A DNA stretch of 64,000 nucleotides from Xestospongia muta (GCA_963693285.1 OY848919.1:10597461-10661460); one strand, 5' to 3'; shown: positions 11,792-23,602, numbered from the stretch's first letter. Translations and numbers: made by a program. The notes: a model not told the origin generated them from the sequence alone.

Positions 11792-12034
11792 TGTTATGTA
11801 TTAATATATTGAATTGTGATTTCTCTGTTCATTTACTCTTATTAGTTTATATATATGCGCATGTGTGGTAGAGACCACATGTCAATAGTGTGTTGTTTTA
11901 CTTACTCTGAGTTTGTAACTGTTAGTACAAGATCTATTAAACCAGTTTTAAATCGAACTCACCGTCCATCACCCCAAATATATAACAGAAATATAATATA
12001 TCTTATAACTATTATTGTTCATATAATAATAACA
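11792..12034 (+). repeat. Probable gypsy 3' LTR
   Basis: The segment starts TGTTAT after a purine-rich tract (gtgaaggaggga) and ends ATAACA, a 6-bp inverted terminal match typical of LTRs. Without a second LTR in the window the 3' limit is tentative. Confidence 0.6.
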
Positions 12035-12269
12035 TAGACATTGCCAACAATAGCAATTTATGCAATGCTTTGTTTTTTATTCACATACATAAGGACAGTC
12101 AACTGTGATTCTTAGCTGTACTATTTTACAAGAATATAGTCCAAAGTCTCATGTACTTTCTTATGGCTAACACAGCATCTATAGTGAGACAATATGAGAT
12201 ACATGTTGTATAAGCATGGCCAATAGCTATTTAAAAAAATATAAATAGACCTAATAATGTCAATAACAT
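12035..12269. other. Short spacer, no gene seen
   Basis: This is AT-rich sequence between the gypsy LTR and a transporter fragment. The open frame reported across part of it on the minus strand is only the continuation of that fragment. Confidence 0.5.
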
Positions 12270-12480
12270 TAAGAAAATATGTCCAAAACGTTTTAACATC
12301 CTCTACTTCAGTTGTAAAAGGTCCTCCGTATCTTTCTTTACCAAGGTCTAGTCTGGATGAAGCCAAATCCCAATAAGTGAAGGCACTATTTGTGACTGGT
12401 TGTTTATGTCTTTTACCAAAGTCAATAACTTTAATAAATAAATTTAACTGGATTGGTGAGTCCTACAGGCTCATTTATTG
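12270..12480 (-). pseudogene. POT/SLC15-like transporter fragment
   Basis: The reverse complement reads, in order, a NPVKF-like segment, NSAFTYWD, SRLDLGKERYGGPF and VEDVKTFW. This is the cytosolic loop between the two transporter halves, corresponding to residues about 215-275 of the intact gene at 13842-15377. Nothing upstream or downstream is conserved. Its wording differs from both local subfamilies, so it may come from a third, lost member. Confidence 0.75.
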
Positions 12481-13841
12481 TCACAGTTAGCCATTATGCA
12501 TGGTACTTAAACATCAGGTTGCACTAGTAGTGCCTATATCCAAAGTTGTCTAATAACATTTATTGGCCTAAAACATTTGATACTTCACTCAAAACTGATA
12601 TTGGGTGTATGTAGTACTTTGGGGAGTGAGGTCCATTAATTTTACAAACTATTATTACTTTCCTAATGTGGCAGTTACAGGGAAGTGCTGCTATCATACA
12701 TATGTAGGAGGATTTAATAAAATGTAAAATAAGTTTATATGGAATATTGTAGTATAACTATTATAATATTGAATAGAGTTAGACCTGGATCTGGCATTGC
12801 AATAATAATCAACAGTCAAACGGTAAATTATATTGTTGTTATAACCATGCAACTGTGTATAATGAAGGTAATGATAAATTTATTTAGACATAGTTATATA
12901 AATTACATATATAGATAATACTATATTAATACATCCCCTTGTTGTTTTAACATGCAAATTAAAGAAAACGTTTAATTTGATATGTACTGATTGTCAACTA
13001 TCTCTGGTATCTTAATGCTAGCATTGCACATTGGCCTATATAAAACATTTGATACTTCACTGATGCTTTTCAATTATATTATACATATATAAATTGAGGA
13101 TGGAACATTTGACCTTTTAAACACAAATTTATATTGTTAGTCATGACAAGATTCTGACTAATCTCTTACAGGTTATATTCTTGTCAATAATCACAGCACT
13201 GAATTGAATCCAAGCATTGTTGTATAAAAGTATGCGTTTTCTTAAGTATACAATTATATCTACCATTTTAATGAATATTTATTTACTAACCAATATTTGA
13301 CAATACTTGTATTAAAAAAAAGTTATTCAGCAATGTATATAATGTCAAAAATTTACCATCACTTTCATCCTATTGTCCAATACAATAGTGAACATCATAA
13401 CATTTGTTATAATAGAGATTCAGTTGTTTGTGTTTCTTGATTGCATGTTTATACAAATCTATATATGGAGTTTTGTTACATGACACATCTAAAATTAGTT
13501 GAAGTAATTGAATAGAATTTTCAGTTAAAGCAGAAGCAATCACAGTAGAAGATGCTGTACTTATTGTTATTAGATTTTAATAGTGCTATCCACTCTACAT
13601 TATAAATTCATCTTTATCATGTTTATTGATACTGTGACATTAATAACGACTATCACTGGATTTTTACTCAGAGTTTATACTCTGCTAGAAATAACAAAGT
13701 CAGATAGCAGCCTCTTTTAAATCACTTTATTATTAATTTTTCAAATCTTATCAACATTGAAATAGTAGTAATACAATTATCATCTTAATATCTAATTAGT
13801 TCTAAAACACAACTTTTTTAGTGTGTGTATGTCAAATGAAG
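12481..13841. repeat. Transporter 3'-flank duplication, unit B
   Basis: 12490-13280 matches 2095-2950 and 15750-16590, and 13300-13841 matches 16800-17364. This is the downstream flank of the transporter gene at 13842-15377. No gene is seen in it. Confidence 0.85.
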
Positions 13842-15377
13842 TTAATCTGTTAACAGTTCTATTTCTCTTTCATATTCAGCTTTTTGTTCAAAATATCTCT
13901 CATAATGTTGCTCAGCAATCATGTGTATGTTGACTTCATTTTCTCGCACTCGTAATTTGTAACGTTTGGCTAGTATCACAAACACAATGAGTATCATAGC
14001 AATAACCGCAGTTTTAAATATATAGTAGTATATATTTTGGCAAATTATGTCTTCAGTGCAATGAAATGGATATTTTCCATTAATACTAATGACATATCCC
14101 AGACCATATGCAGCATACCAAAGTCCAATCATAAATCCTCTCAATTCATGTGGAGACTGAGCTATGGTGAATTCTAAAGATGTTGGAAAAATCAAAACAA
14201 ATGATATCCCACTCAAAATTTGAGGAACAAGAGTAGCATGATAAGATGTTGTATTTAATTGGAAATGTTCTTTACTAGCAAACATTATGACATAGTAAAG
14301 TGGAGTTAATAATATAAATACTAATCCTAAAGCTATTCTCTTAAGCATACTTGGAATATACTTGTTGAAGAAACGATGTATTATTAGAAGATAAAGTAGA
14401 ATTAGAAATATAGCTACCATTGAATGTATTGAATTGTTATATACAAAGCAAGGTAGAAGTTGAGGTTGTTGATTTAGGCTAGAAAAACTATTATATCTTA
14501 TTCCATGCCCACAACAATAGCCCACTATACAAATTAATAATGGTGTCAGTCGTTGCAATGTCTTTACATTCTCCACTTGCTCTTCTGTAAAAGGTCCACC
14601 ATATTTTTCTTTACCCAAGTCTAGTCGTGAAGGATAATCTTCCTCCCAGTATGTCAAAGCACTACGATTTTTAGGGTATTTGTTCTTTATTGCATATTTG
14701 ATTACATTAGCCATTAGTTTCATGGAATTCATAATATGAGGTGTAGTGTCTAGCCAGTGTTTACAAAGACAATTACTGACAATGACTGTAGTCACAGCTA
14801 TACCTGAAACTACATAAGACACAATGACAAACTGTTTGATTGAACATTGCCCAATTTCAATAATGGTATACACAATGTGAATACTCACTGAGATCCAATA
14901 GATGATAGCACTGAATTCATCAGTTGACGCACTTAGTATTTGATCGATGCCAAATTGAATAATATTAGACAAAAAACTACTATATCCAATCATTTTTATA
15001 ATATATCCAGCAACATAAAGTATCATAAATGGCACTTTAAAATCTGTATAACTTTTAACTATAGCAGCGAAGCCAAAAAGTATCCAAGACAGAAAACACA
15101 AATGTACACCAGTAATTAGAGTCTTATATCTACCGAATCTTATATCAGCAAGTAGACCAAAGAGATAGATTAAGAAAAAAAGTAGACAATATCCGATATT
15201 AAAGAAAATAGATTGACCTTTTTTATTATCCACATGACTATTAATATAGGTGGTTGCTGCAAAGTATCGAATTAAATCCATATGAGCATACATCAATGGA
15301 TACCAGAGGATAAGAAGCCATACTGGTCGATAGCTTACACATTGGAATCTCTTTTTGTCTGTAAATATTCTACTCAT
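13842..15377 (-). CDS. POT/SLC15-like MFS transporter (intact, intronless)
   Basis: The 511-residue protein has about 12 hydrophobic segments and is read without introns. POT/PTR hallmarks are the loop GLLADIRFGRYKTLITG (74-90), SNIIQFGIDQ (137-146; compare the family FGxDQF motif) and IAQSPHELRGFMIGLW (405-420; the family SQAPxxMKG region). A long cytosolic loop joins the halves (about 205-275), with YWEEDYPSRLDLGKEKYGG. The acidic C-tail follows LAKRYKLRVREN. The TM1 ExxER proton-coupling motif of canonical POTs is absent: the aligned stretch reads LWYPLMYAHMDL. A role in proton-coupled peptide or other small-solute uptake is inferred from family, and the substrate is unknown. The ATG at 15377 is the first Met before the conserved TM1. 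Confidence 0.85.
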   Translation of the reverse strand: MSRIFTDKKRFQCVSYRPVWLLILWYPLMYAHMDLIRYFAATTYINSHVDNKKGQSIFFNIGYCLLFFLIYLFGLLADIRFGRYKTLITGVHLCFLSWILFGFAAIVKSYTDFKVPFMILYVAGYIIKMIGYSSFLSNIIQFGIDQILSASTDEFSAIIYWISVSIHIVYTIIEIGQCSIKQFVIVSYVVSGIAVTTVIVSNCLCKHWLDTTPHIMNSMKLMANVIKYAIKNKYPKNRSALTYWEEDYPSRLDLGKEKYGGPFTEEQVENVKTLQRLTPLLICIVGYCCGHGIRYNSFSSLNQQPQLLPCFVYNNSIHSMVAIFLILLYLLIIHRFFNKYIPSMLKRIALGLVFILLTPLYYVIMFASKEHFQLNTTSYHATLVPQILSGISFVLIFPTSLEFTIAQSPHELRGFMIGLWYAAYGLGYVISINGKYPFHCTEDIICQNIYYYIFKTAVIAMILIVFVILAKRYKLRVRENEVNIHMIAEQHYERYFEQKAEYEREIELLTD

Positions 15378-15740
15378 CTTGTTTCTCGTTCATGCCACAA
15401 AACTGAATAACTGAAAGTGAATGTTATCATAAATTTGTGGATGTTTATACAGAATCTGTAAACTTTAATAATTGACATACAATGTTAAAATATAAACTAT
15501 GTTGTCAAATATAAATTGTATTGTAATTGTAACATTGAGTGTGCTAACAATATCTTGTAACTTAAAATATATCTTTAAAAAAATTTTATTATAGCACTAA
15601 AGTCTTTGTTTCTTGTACTCTAATAGGAAATTTGATACTATATTAATGATTATGTACATCGATTATATATAATGTTGACATTAAGAATATTTAAATTTAT
15701 ATATTACCTGTAACTGTAATTACAAGCAGCTTTATTTATT
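15378..15740. other. 5' flank of the transporter gene
   Basis: AT-rich noncoding sequence upstream of the gene starting at 15377. It presumably contains its promoter, but no specific element could be recognised. Confidence 0.4.
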
Positions 15741-16588
15741 GTCCAAATTAGTTATTATCCATGGTACTTAAAGATCAGGTTGTAGTAGCAATGCCTATAG
15801 TGCAGATTGTCCAATGAAATGTATTACCCCAAAACATTTAATTCTTCATTAAAATTGATATTGGTTGTAAGAAGTACTTTAGGAGTATGGTCCATTAACT
15901 TGGCAAAGTATTAACCTCTTCTCAATGTACCAGTTACAGAGAAATGCTGCTATCATACTTTTTACATAAGAGATTTAATAATCTGTAAGATGAGTTTATA
16001 TGCAATATTGTAGTATTACTAATATTGAACTGACTTAGATGTAGATTTGGCATTGCAATAATAATCAACAGCCAAAGGTAAATTATATTGTTATTATAAC
16101 CATGCAACTATGTATAATGAAGGTAGAGATAAATTTATTTAGACGTAGTTATATAAATTACTTATATTGATAATATTACATAAATATACATGCAAAATAT
16201 CCCCTTGCTGTTTTCACATGTGACTTTGAAAAAAACTTTCAATTTGGCATGTACTGATTGTCAACTATCTTTGATATCTTAATGTGAGACATAACACAAG
16301 CATTGCACAAGAACTATCTTTGATATCTTAATGTGAGACATAACACAAGCATTGCACAAGTGTATTACTATAGTATTTTCAAATATATTATACATATATA
16401 AATTGAGGATGGAACATTTGACATTTTAAAGACTAATTTGTATTGTCAGCCATAACTTGAGCCTGACCAACCTCAGGCAGATTATATACTAGTCAATATT
16501 TACAACACTGAATTGAACCCAAGCATTAATGTATAAAAGATGTGGATTTTCTTAATTATACAATTATATCTATTATTTTTCTAGATCA

Positions 16589-16621
<33 letters not shown>

Positions 16622-17364
16622 TATACATGAACATTGTAATATAACATGTTTATAAGGTGCAGTTCTTTATTGAATGTCTATATGGTTATCTTTAATAGTT
16701 ATTAATCCTCTTCTCGTTTGCTTGGCCATATGTTATATATCTTAGTTTATGTGAGTATTTATGTAACTAGCAATTATTTGTAACCCAAAAGAAATATGTA
16801 CATCAATAAAACATATTAGGAACTTGTGTGTAAGATATTTTATTTATTAATGTTTATCTTGTCAAATGTTTACCATCCATCACTTTTCATCCATTTGTCT
16901 GAGAAAATATTGAACATCATAGCATATGTCACAATAGAAATTTCAGTTGTTTGTGTTTCTTGATTGCATGTTTGTACAAGTCTATATATGGACTTTTAGT
17001 ATGTGAGACATTTAATATTATTAACTGAAGTAATTAATTAGAAATTATCATTTAAAGTAGAAGCAATCACAATTAGATGATCCTGTACTTAATGTTATTA
17101 GATTTTAATATTGTACACTCTACAATAAAAACCTGCCTTTATCATGTTTATTGCTTTTGTAACATTAATAACAGCTATTACTCATTTTTAAAATGGAGTT
17201 TATACTTTGCTTGAATTAGCAAAGTCAGATAGCAGCCTCTTTATATCACTATATCATTAAATTTTTAAACCTTTTTACCATTGAAATAGTAATAATACAA
17301 ATATCATTTTAATATCTCATTAGTTCTAAAAAACACATAACTTTTTTGTGCGTGTGTATTGACG
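15741..17364. repeat. Transporter 3'-flank duplication, unit C, with pogo empty site
   Basis: 15750-16600 matches units A and B, and 16800-17364 matches 13300-13841. A TA-rich tract at 16583-16625, followed by tacatgaacattg, corresponds to the undisturbed version of the site where the pogo element inserted in unit A. A 49-bp tandem duplication lies at 16262-16358. No gene is seen. Confidence 0.85.
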
Positions 17365-18589
17365 TTAATCTGTTGACAGTTCTATTTCTCTCTCATATTC
17401 AACTTCCTGTTCAAAATATCTCTCATAATGTTCCTCAGCAATCATGTGTATGTTGACTTCATTTTCTCGCACTCGTAATTTGTAGCGTTTGGCTAGTATA
17501 ACAAACACAATAAGCATGATAGCAACAACAGTAGTTTTAAATATATAGTAGTAAATATTTTGGCAAATTATGTCTTCAGTGCAATGAAATAGGTATTTTC
17601 CATTAATACTAATGACATATCCCAAACCAAATGCAGCATACCAAAGTCCAATCATAAATCCTCTCATTTCATGTGGAGACTGAGCTATGGTGAATTCTAT
17701 GGATGTTGGAAAAATCAAAGCAAATGATATCCCACTCAAAATTTGAGGAACAAGAATAGCATGATAAGATGTTGTATTTAATTGGAAATGTTCTTTACTG
17801 AGAAACATGATGACATAGTAAAGTGGAGTTAATAGTATAAATACAAATCCTAAAGCTATTCTCTTAAGCATACTTGGAATCCATTTGTTGAAGAAAGGAT
17901 GTATTATTAGAAGATAAAGTAGAATTAGAAATACAGCTACCAGTGAATGTATTGAATTGTTATATACAAAGCAAGGTAGAAGTTGAGGTTGTTGATTTAG
18001 GCTAGAAAAACTACTATATCTTACCCCCTGTCCACAACAATAGCCCACAATACAAATTAATAATGGTGTCAGTCGTTGCAATGTCTTGACGTTCTCCACT
18101 TGCTCTTCTGTAAAAGGTCCACCATATTTTTCTTTACCCAAGTCTAGTCGTGAAGGGTATTCTTCCTCCCAGTATGTCAAAGCACTACGATTTTTAGGAT
18201 ATTTGTTCTTTATTGCATATTTGATTATATTAGCAATCAGTTTCATGGAATTGATGATAATATGAGGTGTAGTGTCTAACCAGTGTTTACAAAGACAATT
18301 ACTGACAATGACTGCAGTCACAGCTATACCTGACACTATATAAGGTACAATGACAAATTGTTTGATTGAACATTGCCCAATTTCAATAATGGTATACACA
18401 ATGTGTATACTCACTGAGTCCCAATAGATGATAGCACTGAACTTATCAGTTGAAGCACTTAGTATTTGATCAATGCTAAATTGGATAATATTAGACAAAA
18501 AACTACTATATCCAATTGTTTCTATAATATATCCAGCAACATAAAGTATCATAAATGGCATTTTAAAATCTGTATAACTTTTAACTATA
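17365..18589 (-). pseudogene. POT/SLC15-like transporter, 5'-truncated copy
   Basis: An open frame of 398 residues from an internal Met (18561) covers transporter residues from about 116 to the C-terminus and closely resembles the 13842-15377 gene. Similarity continues upstream to 18589 (VKSYTDFK) and then stops abruptly, so TM1-3, including the GLLAD..GRYKT loop, are missing. The remaining frame has no stop, which suggests recent truncation. Without the first helices a working transporter is unlikely. It could be the 3' part of a gene whose start was moved elsewhere, but no such exon was found. Confidence 0.8.
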
Positions 18590-18787
18590 ACTAAAACTAA
18601 AAAAGTGATTTGGTTGATTTAATGACTATATAGGTTATCTCTACAGGTTGTTTGTAAAATTTAAGTATGATAAATAAATTGTTCATAAAATTCAATTACA
18701 ATAAAAGTACTATAATGTAATATTATATATACAGTTTATAAGGATATACATTATATAACAACAATATAATATTTTGTATTGTTGCTA

Positions 18788-19963
18788 TTGAACAGTGCTT
18801 GATAAGTCAATTGACTGTTGTCTCATATGTTCATCAGCTGTGGTTGTCTCTATAGTAATTGTCACTAACTTTATCTTTAAACATTGGTTGGGTACTACAT
18901 TCCAAATTGTCAATCCTGTCAAAATGATTGTTAAAGTACTCAACTATGCCAGGAAAAACATGTATCCCAGGAATCGTAGTGCCTTGATCTATTGGGAGAA
19001 GAATTACCCTTCCAAATTAAATTTTGGTATGGACAAATATGGTGGACCATTTTCAGAGGAACAGGTAGAGGATGTCAAAGGAGTCATAAGTTTGCCACCA
19101 TTATTTATCTACATTGTGGGTCTTTTTTAGCTGAAGATGTTAAATGGATTAGTTACTACAAAACAGATGAACAAAATTCATTACATCTTTTAATAGCTTT
19201 ACTTTTAATACTCTTTTATCAATTAATGGGTGGTTCTTGGTGTAACTTGACTATGATGACATCATAATGAAATGACACATAGTGATGTCATCATATTCAT
19301 GACATCACCTAAACTCTAAACCAAACCAAACCTAACATTATTAACTCTACAACACATAGTGATAGCAACATGTCATAGGACATGTTGTTACATCATCAGT
19401 CAAGTTACACCAAGAAGCATCCTAATTATAGATCCTTGTTTTTTACAATTACATTCCAGGTATGCTTTAAAGAATTCAAGTTTGACTTGTTTTCTCATTA
19501 TTAACAACAACATTTTCTGTCATAATGCTCGCTTGGAAAGACCATTTTCATTTTGATATTACCTCATATGAAGTTGTTATTGTATCTCAAGTTTTGTGTT
19601 AAATAACTACTGCTTTAATTATTCCAACATCTTTAGTATTTACAATAGCTCAGTCTCCATGTGAAATGAGAGGTTTTATAGTTGGACTCTGGTGTGCAGC
19701 ACATGATATTGGCTATGTTATCAATATTAACAGCTAATATCTATTGGCATGTGAAGAAGAGACAACATCGGGCATCACTATTTAATAGCTAAGAGTGTGA
19801 TTGTTCTTATTATACTGATAATGTTTCTTGTGCTAGCTAAGCGTTAAAAGTTGCGTGTTAGAGGGAATAAAGTTAACTTACATTTAATAGCTGAAGAACA
19901 TTATGAGACCAGGAAGTAGAGTATAACAACAAGATGGGACATTCACCTGAGTGTACCAAGTGA
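18788..19963 (+). pseudogene. POT/SLC15-like transporter, decayed and MITE-interrupted
   Basis: The sequence matches the plus-strand subfamily (genes at 22091 and 28881) from the ECLI..QF region to the C-terminus. It carries a stop after IVGLF (19128), frameshifts, a stop in the INS*YL region, a mutated AKR*KLRV and a deletion near the end. A 195-bp inverted-repeat element (19228-19422) interrupts it. The first half of the gene is absent. Confidence 0.85.
19228..19422. mobile_element. 195-bp MITE with 25-bp TIRs and TAAT target duplication
   Basis: The ends GGGTGGTTCTTGGTGTAACT and the reverse complement of 19398-19422 match over 25 bp with two mismatches. Both sides carry TAAT (19224-19227 and 19423-19426). 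Intact transporter paralogues have a single, uninterrupted copy of the target (caattaattataaatcc), which fixes the boundaries. It has no coding capacity. The parent family is unknown. Confidence 0.88.
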
Positions 19964-20265
19964 CATGTTTCTACCTTTATCCATATGCGTATATATAAGG
20001 CTGTATGTATTGTATATATAACTATCCATAACTTTAGACTTTTCTTGCATAAATGTAAACAGGATGTTTGACTAAAACATATATGATATTTATTTTGTTC
20101 TTGTATTAAAGTCTTTTGACCATTGATATTATGATTGAATGTACAACCTTGTTTGGTAGACCACTTGGCAATATAAGTTAAAAGATATTTAACTGCATAT
20201 TTTCAACTTGTGAATTCCATGTATAGCATTGTGTGGTAGAAAAATAAATTGGTTAAATATGTTAA
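19964..20265. other. Spacer, nothing recognised
   Basis: AT-rich sequence between a transporter pseudogene and a MITE; no coding or repeat signal was recognised. Confidence 0.4.
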
Positions 20266-20507
20266 TGTGTGACCTGATTTGCAATAAGGGACCACTTCTG
20301 ACAAAATGTTTGTGACATGATTTGTGAAAAAGAACTACTGTCAAAACATCTCAAAAAAGATCTTTTGTATATGTATATACACAACTATTCATAGTAACTG
20401 TAAGTATACAAAACTTTTTCGAGGCATTTTAAAAGCGGTTCCTTTTCACAAATCATATGACAAATGTTTTGACAGAAAGAGTTCCTTATTGCAAATCAGG
20501 TCACACA
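20266..20507. mobile_element. About 242-bp MITE with about 65-bp inverted repeats
   Basis: The left end tgtgtgacctgatttgcaat pairs with the right end attgcaaatcaggtcacaca, and similarity continues inward about 65 bp through TTTGTGA and GAAAAAG segments. No target duplication could be fixed because no empty paralogue is present. The open frame across it is not a gene. Confidence 0.75.
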
Positions 20508-20539
20508 CATATATGTATATAAGTGTAAATTCTTATTGG

Positions 20540-20850
20540 TTGATTTAACCAATATATAATTATATAGGTTACATGTAACAAATGTCTTTGATGCAAACTG
20601 AAAATAAACATAATACTGTTTTGATAATTACTAATGTACTTATGAAATTGACTGTGTATCAAATGTAAACTAATAATGATTATATTTTGTATAACAATAA
20701 GGATACATTCATTAATTTTAACATTTGATAAACAGTCAATTCCATAAGTACATTGTTATAGTAATCAAAATGTAATGTTTATTTTCATGAATATTATTGT
20801 CAGTTCTAACATTTGATAAACAGTCAATTCCATAGACACAATAGGAATCT
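20540..20850. repeat. Inverted-repeat element(s) of the GGTT-AATCAACC family
   Basis: The segment begins ggttgatttaaccaat. Arms of about 65-75 bp around 20600-20665 and 20720-20788 are reverse complements (gtacttat.gaattgactgt against acagtcaattccataagtac). A third copy of the arm lies at 20814-20840. Similar ends occur at 1190-1272, 28630-28715, 54575 and 61905. It has no coding content. Confidence 0.55.
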
Positions 20851-20949
20851 AAAGAGTAATATGTTTGTTTCTGATAAAATCATTACATGTTGGTCATGCT
20901 GCATAATTTCAATCATTTGTTATTGCTTAAACTGATAACGAAACTACCA

Positions 20950-21062
20950 AGCAATTCCACTATGAATTGCAATGCTATTCTCTTAAGAATACTTGAAATA
21001 TATTTATTAAAGAAAGAATCATCAGATGAATTAGAAATACAGCTGAATGTACTAAATTGTTG
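20950..21062 (-). pseudogene. POT/SLC15-like transporter fragment
   Basis: The reverse complement reads FFNKYISSILKRIA, matching the segment around residue 337-349 of the intact minus-strand genes, followed by an eroded stretch. There are no usable ends. Confidence 0.6.
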
Positions 21063-21489
21063 TAGGTAACTACTATAGTTTTTATATCATAATTTGATAG
21101 TAGATATATCATTTGTCATTTCAATTACTAAATACAGGCATTGATGTTAATAATGTCACTGGGGTTAAAAGATAACCACAATTTTATACAAAAATATATA
21201 TTTAATAAAGTAGATGACTAAATTTAGAGATTATATTTATAATCAAAGACTTTAGTTAAATTTTAAATTCAGAGTGTTCAAGTTACATCTGTCTCCAACA
21301 TCTTGACATTAACAATGTCTGTATTAATTGCAATTTGAATCTAGTATTAAGAATACAATAAAGATTAATAAAATACTCAGACTTTTGAATAGATAAAAAT
21401 AAATATTTGGATTATAAAATTTCCTTCACATGATGAAAATGAGTATTCACTTATATAATTAATATCTAAATCAAGTTCCGTTGCAATAC

Positions 21490-21810
21490 ATGATAGCCCA
21501 ATCATAAATTCTCTCATTTCTTATGAAAACTAAGCTACCATGAACTTAAAGGATGTATGAACAATTAAAATGTAAGAAATCGCATTCAAAAATTGTGGGA
21601 TGATATACTGAACAGTAATAGTATGCAGTAGTGGTATACAACAATATTAGTTTATGTTAGCCCAATCATAAATTCTCTTATATTTTGTGAAAAACTAAGG
21701 TGCCATGAACTCAAAGGATGTATGAGTAATTAAAATGTAAGAAATTGCACTCAAAAATTGTAGGATAATATACTGAACAGTAATGATATTGACATGATAT
21801 ACAATGGCGG
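21490..21810 (-). pseudogene. Tandemly duplicated transporter fragments
   Basis: Two copies, about 165 bp apart (21495-21620 and 21655-21785), resemble on the minus strand the eroded SLEFTIAQSPHEMRGFMIGL segment. They share substitutions, so a decayed fragment was duplicated after it broke. Confidence 0.6.
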
Positions 21811-22090
21811 TATACAATAATATTAGAATGATAGCTAAACACATTATTAAAACAAGATTGTTTATCTTTCACTTATTTGTGTAACATGATCATATATCTT
21901 GCTTTTAACTGAAGAACATGTGTTAAATTAACACATATGTCATATCATGTCATGTTTTAACAACATTGAAAGGATGACATTCTTTTGAAAGTTCACACTG
22001 AAAACAAAACACCATTCATCAATTTCTTTTGAGTATATCTATCCATTTATTTTTATATGTCTCAAGACTCATCTAAACATTTTTGAGATA

Positions 22091-23602
22091 ATGTTCAGAT
22101 TTTTGATCAGGTCTCGATCAGTGTTGCTAATTATTCTCTGGGATGTCTTTATGTATGCTCATTTAAGTTTTATTAGAAGTTTTGCAGCAACTACCTATGC
22201 TAAAGTTAATGATGAAGTTCATAACATTATATTTGATATTGGATATCCTCTTCTTTTCTTTTTATTTCCTATTTTTGGTCTCCTTGCTGATGTGAAATTT
22301 GGTAGGTATACATCTATCATTACTGGTGTGTGTCTGTCATTTTTCTCATGGATAATTGCTGGCTTGGCTTTTATTATAAAGTCTTCATCACATTATAATG
22401 TCCTGTTTCATATAACAAGTGGTATTTCATATTTGCTCCAAGTGATTGGATACTCATGTCTAAAATCAAATATTGTCCAATTTAACATTGATCAAGCTAT
22501 TGGTGCTTCAGGTGATGAACTAAGTGCTATTATATATTGGCACACAATGGGTTTAACTGCAATTTTTTTCAGTGTAATTATAGTAGAGTGCTTGGTAAAT
22601 CAATTCGTTATTGTGTCCTATGTGTTATCAGGTGTGGCTGTGTCTATAGTAATTGTCACTAACTTTTTCTTTAAACATTGGCTGGATACCACAACTCACC
22701 TTGTTAATCCTGTTAGGTTGATTGCTAAAGTACTTAACTATGCTAGGAAAAATAAATATCCAAGGAATCGTAGCGCTCTTACCTACTGGGAGGACAGTTA
22801 CCCTTCCAGATTAGATCTAGGTAAAGATAAATATGGTGGACCATTTTCAGAGGAACAGGTAGAAAATGTTAAGGTAGTCATTCGATTGGCACCATTATTT
22901 ATCTGTGTTACTGGTCTTGTTTGTGCTGAGAACTTTGAATGGATTACTTACTATAAATCTCATGAAAATTTGAGTTTTTTTGCATGCCTGGTGTTCAAAA
23001 ACTCACTTTATCTTTTACTATTTTTACTTTTAACTCTTTTCTATCAGTTAATTATAAATCCTTGTTTTCACAATTACATTCCAAGTATGCTTAAAAGAAT
23101 TGGAGTTGGACTTGTTTTCTCATTATTTACACCAATATATTTAGTCTTATTGCTTGCTTACAAGGAGTATTTTCATTTGGACACAATCTCATATAATGTT
23201 TTTATTGGATCTCAAGTTTTGCATGGAATAGCTTCTACTTTAATTTTCCCAACATCCTTAGAGTTTACAATAGCTCAGTCTCCACATGAAATGAGAGGTT
23301 TGATGGTTGGATTGTGGTATGCAGCACGTGGTGTTGGCTATGTCATCAATATAAACAGCAAATATCTATTTGCATTTGAAAAAGAGGCAACATACCAAAG
23401 TCTTTATTATTTTATAGCTAAAAGTGTGATCATTTTTATTATACTGATAGTATTTATTGTACTAGCTAAGCGTTACAAATTACGTGTGAGAGAGAATGAA
23501 GTGAACATACATTTAATAGCTGAAGAACATTATGAGAGGTATATGGATCAGGAAGTAGATTATAACAATCAATTGGGACTCTCACTTGAAAGCACTGACT
23601 GA
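22091..23602 (+). CDS. POT/SLC15-like MFS transporter (intact, intronless)
   Basis: The 503-residue protein belongs to the plus-strand subfamily. Signature pieces are GLLADVKFGRYTSIITG, SNIVQFNIDQAIGASGDELS, the inter-domain loop with SRLDLGKDKYGGPFSEEQVENVK, IAQSPHEMRGLMVGLWYAARG and the tail AKRYKLRVRENEVN. The N-terminus goes directly into TM1 (MFRFLIRSRSVLLIILWDVFMYAH), where canonical POT proteins have ExxER; here those acidic and basic residues are not present. The ATG at 22091 aligns with the ATG positions of the copies at 26407 and 28881. The substrate is unknown; a membrane solute transporter role is inferred. Confidence 0.86.
   Translation: MFRFLIRSRSVLLIILWDVFMYAHLSFIRSFAATTYAKVNDEVHNIIFDIGYPLLFFLFPIFGLLADVKFGRYTSIITGVCLSFFSWIIAGLAFIIKSSSHYNVLFHITSGISYLLQVIGYSCLKSNIVQFNIDQAIGASGDELSAIIYWHTMGLTAIFFSVIIVECLVNQFVIVSYVLSGVAVSIVIVTNFFFKHWLDTTTHLVNPVRLIAKVLNYARKNKYPRNRSALTYWEDSYPSRLDLGKDKYGGPFSEEQVENVKVVIRLAPLFICVTGLVCAENFEWITYYKSHENLSFFACLVFKNSLYLLLFLLLTLFYQLIINPCFHNYIPSMLKRIGVGLVFSLFTPIYLVLLLAYKEYFHLDTISYNVFIGSQVLHGIASTLIFPTSLEFTIAQSPHEMRGLMVGLWYAARGVGYVININSKYLFAFEKEATYQSLYYFIAKSVIIFIILIVFIVLAKRYKLRVRENEVNIHLIAEEHYERYMDQEVDYNNQLGLSLESTD

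Larger units (their letters stand above)
8104..12034 (+). mobile_element. 5'-truncated Ty3/gypsy LTR retrotransposon
   Basis: The element begins abruptly inside gag at about 8104. It runs through gag zinc knuckles, protease, reverse transcriptase, RNase H and integrase, and ends in a single LTR (11792-12034). No 5' LTR or primer-binding site is present in the window. Multiple in-frame stops and at least two frameshifts show that it is dead. It abuts the duplicated transporter flank directly. Confidence 0.9.
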
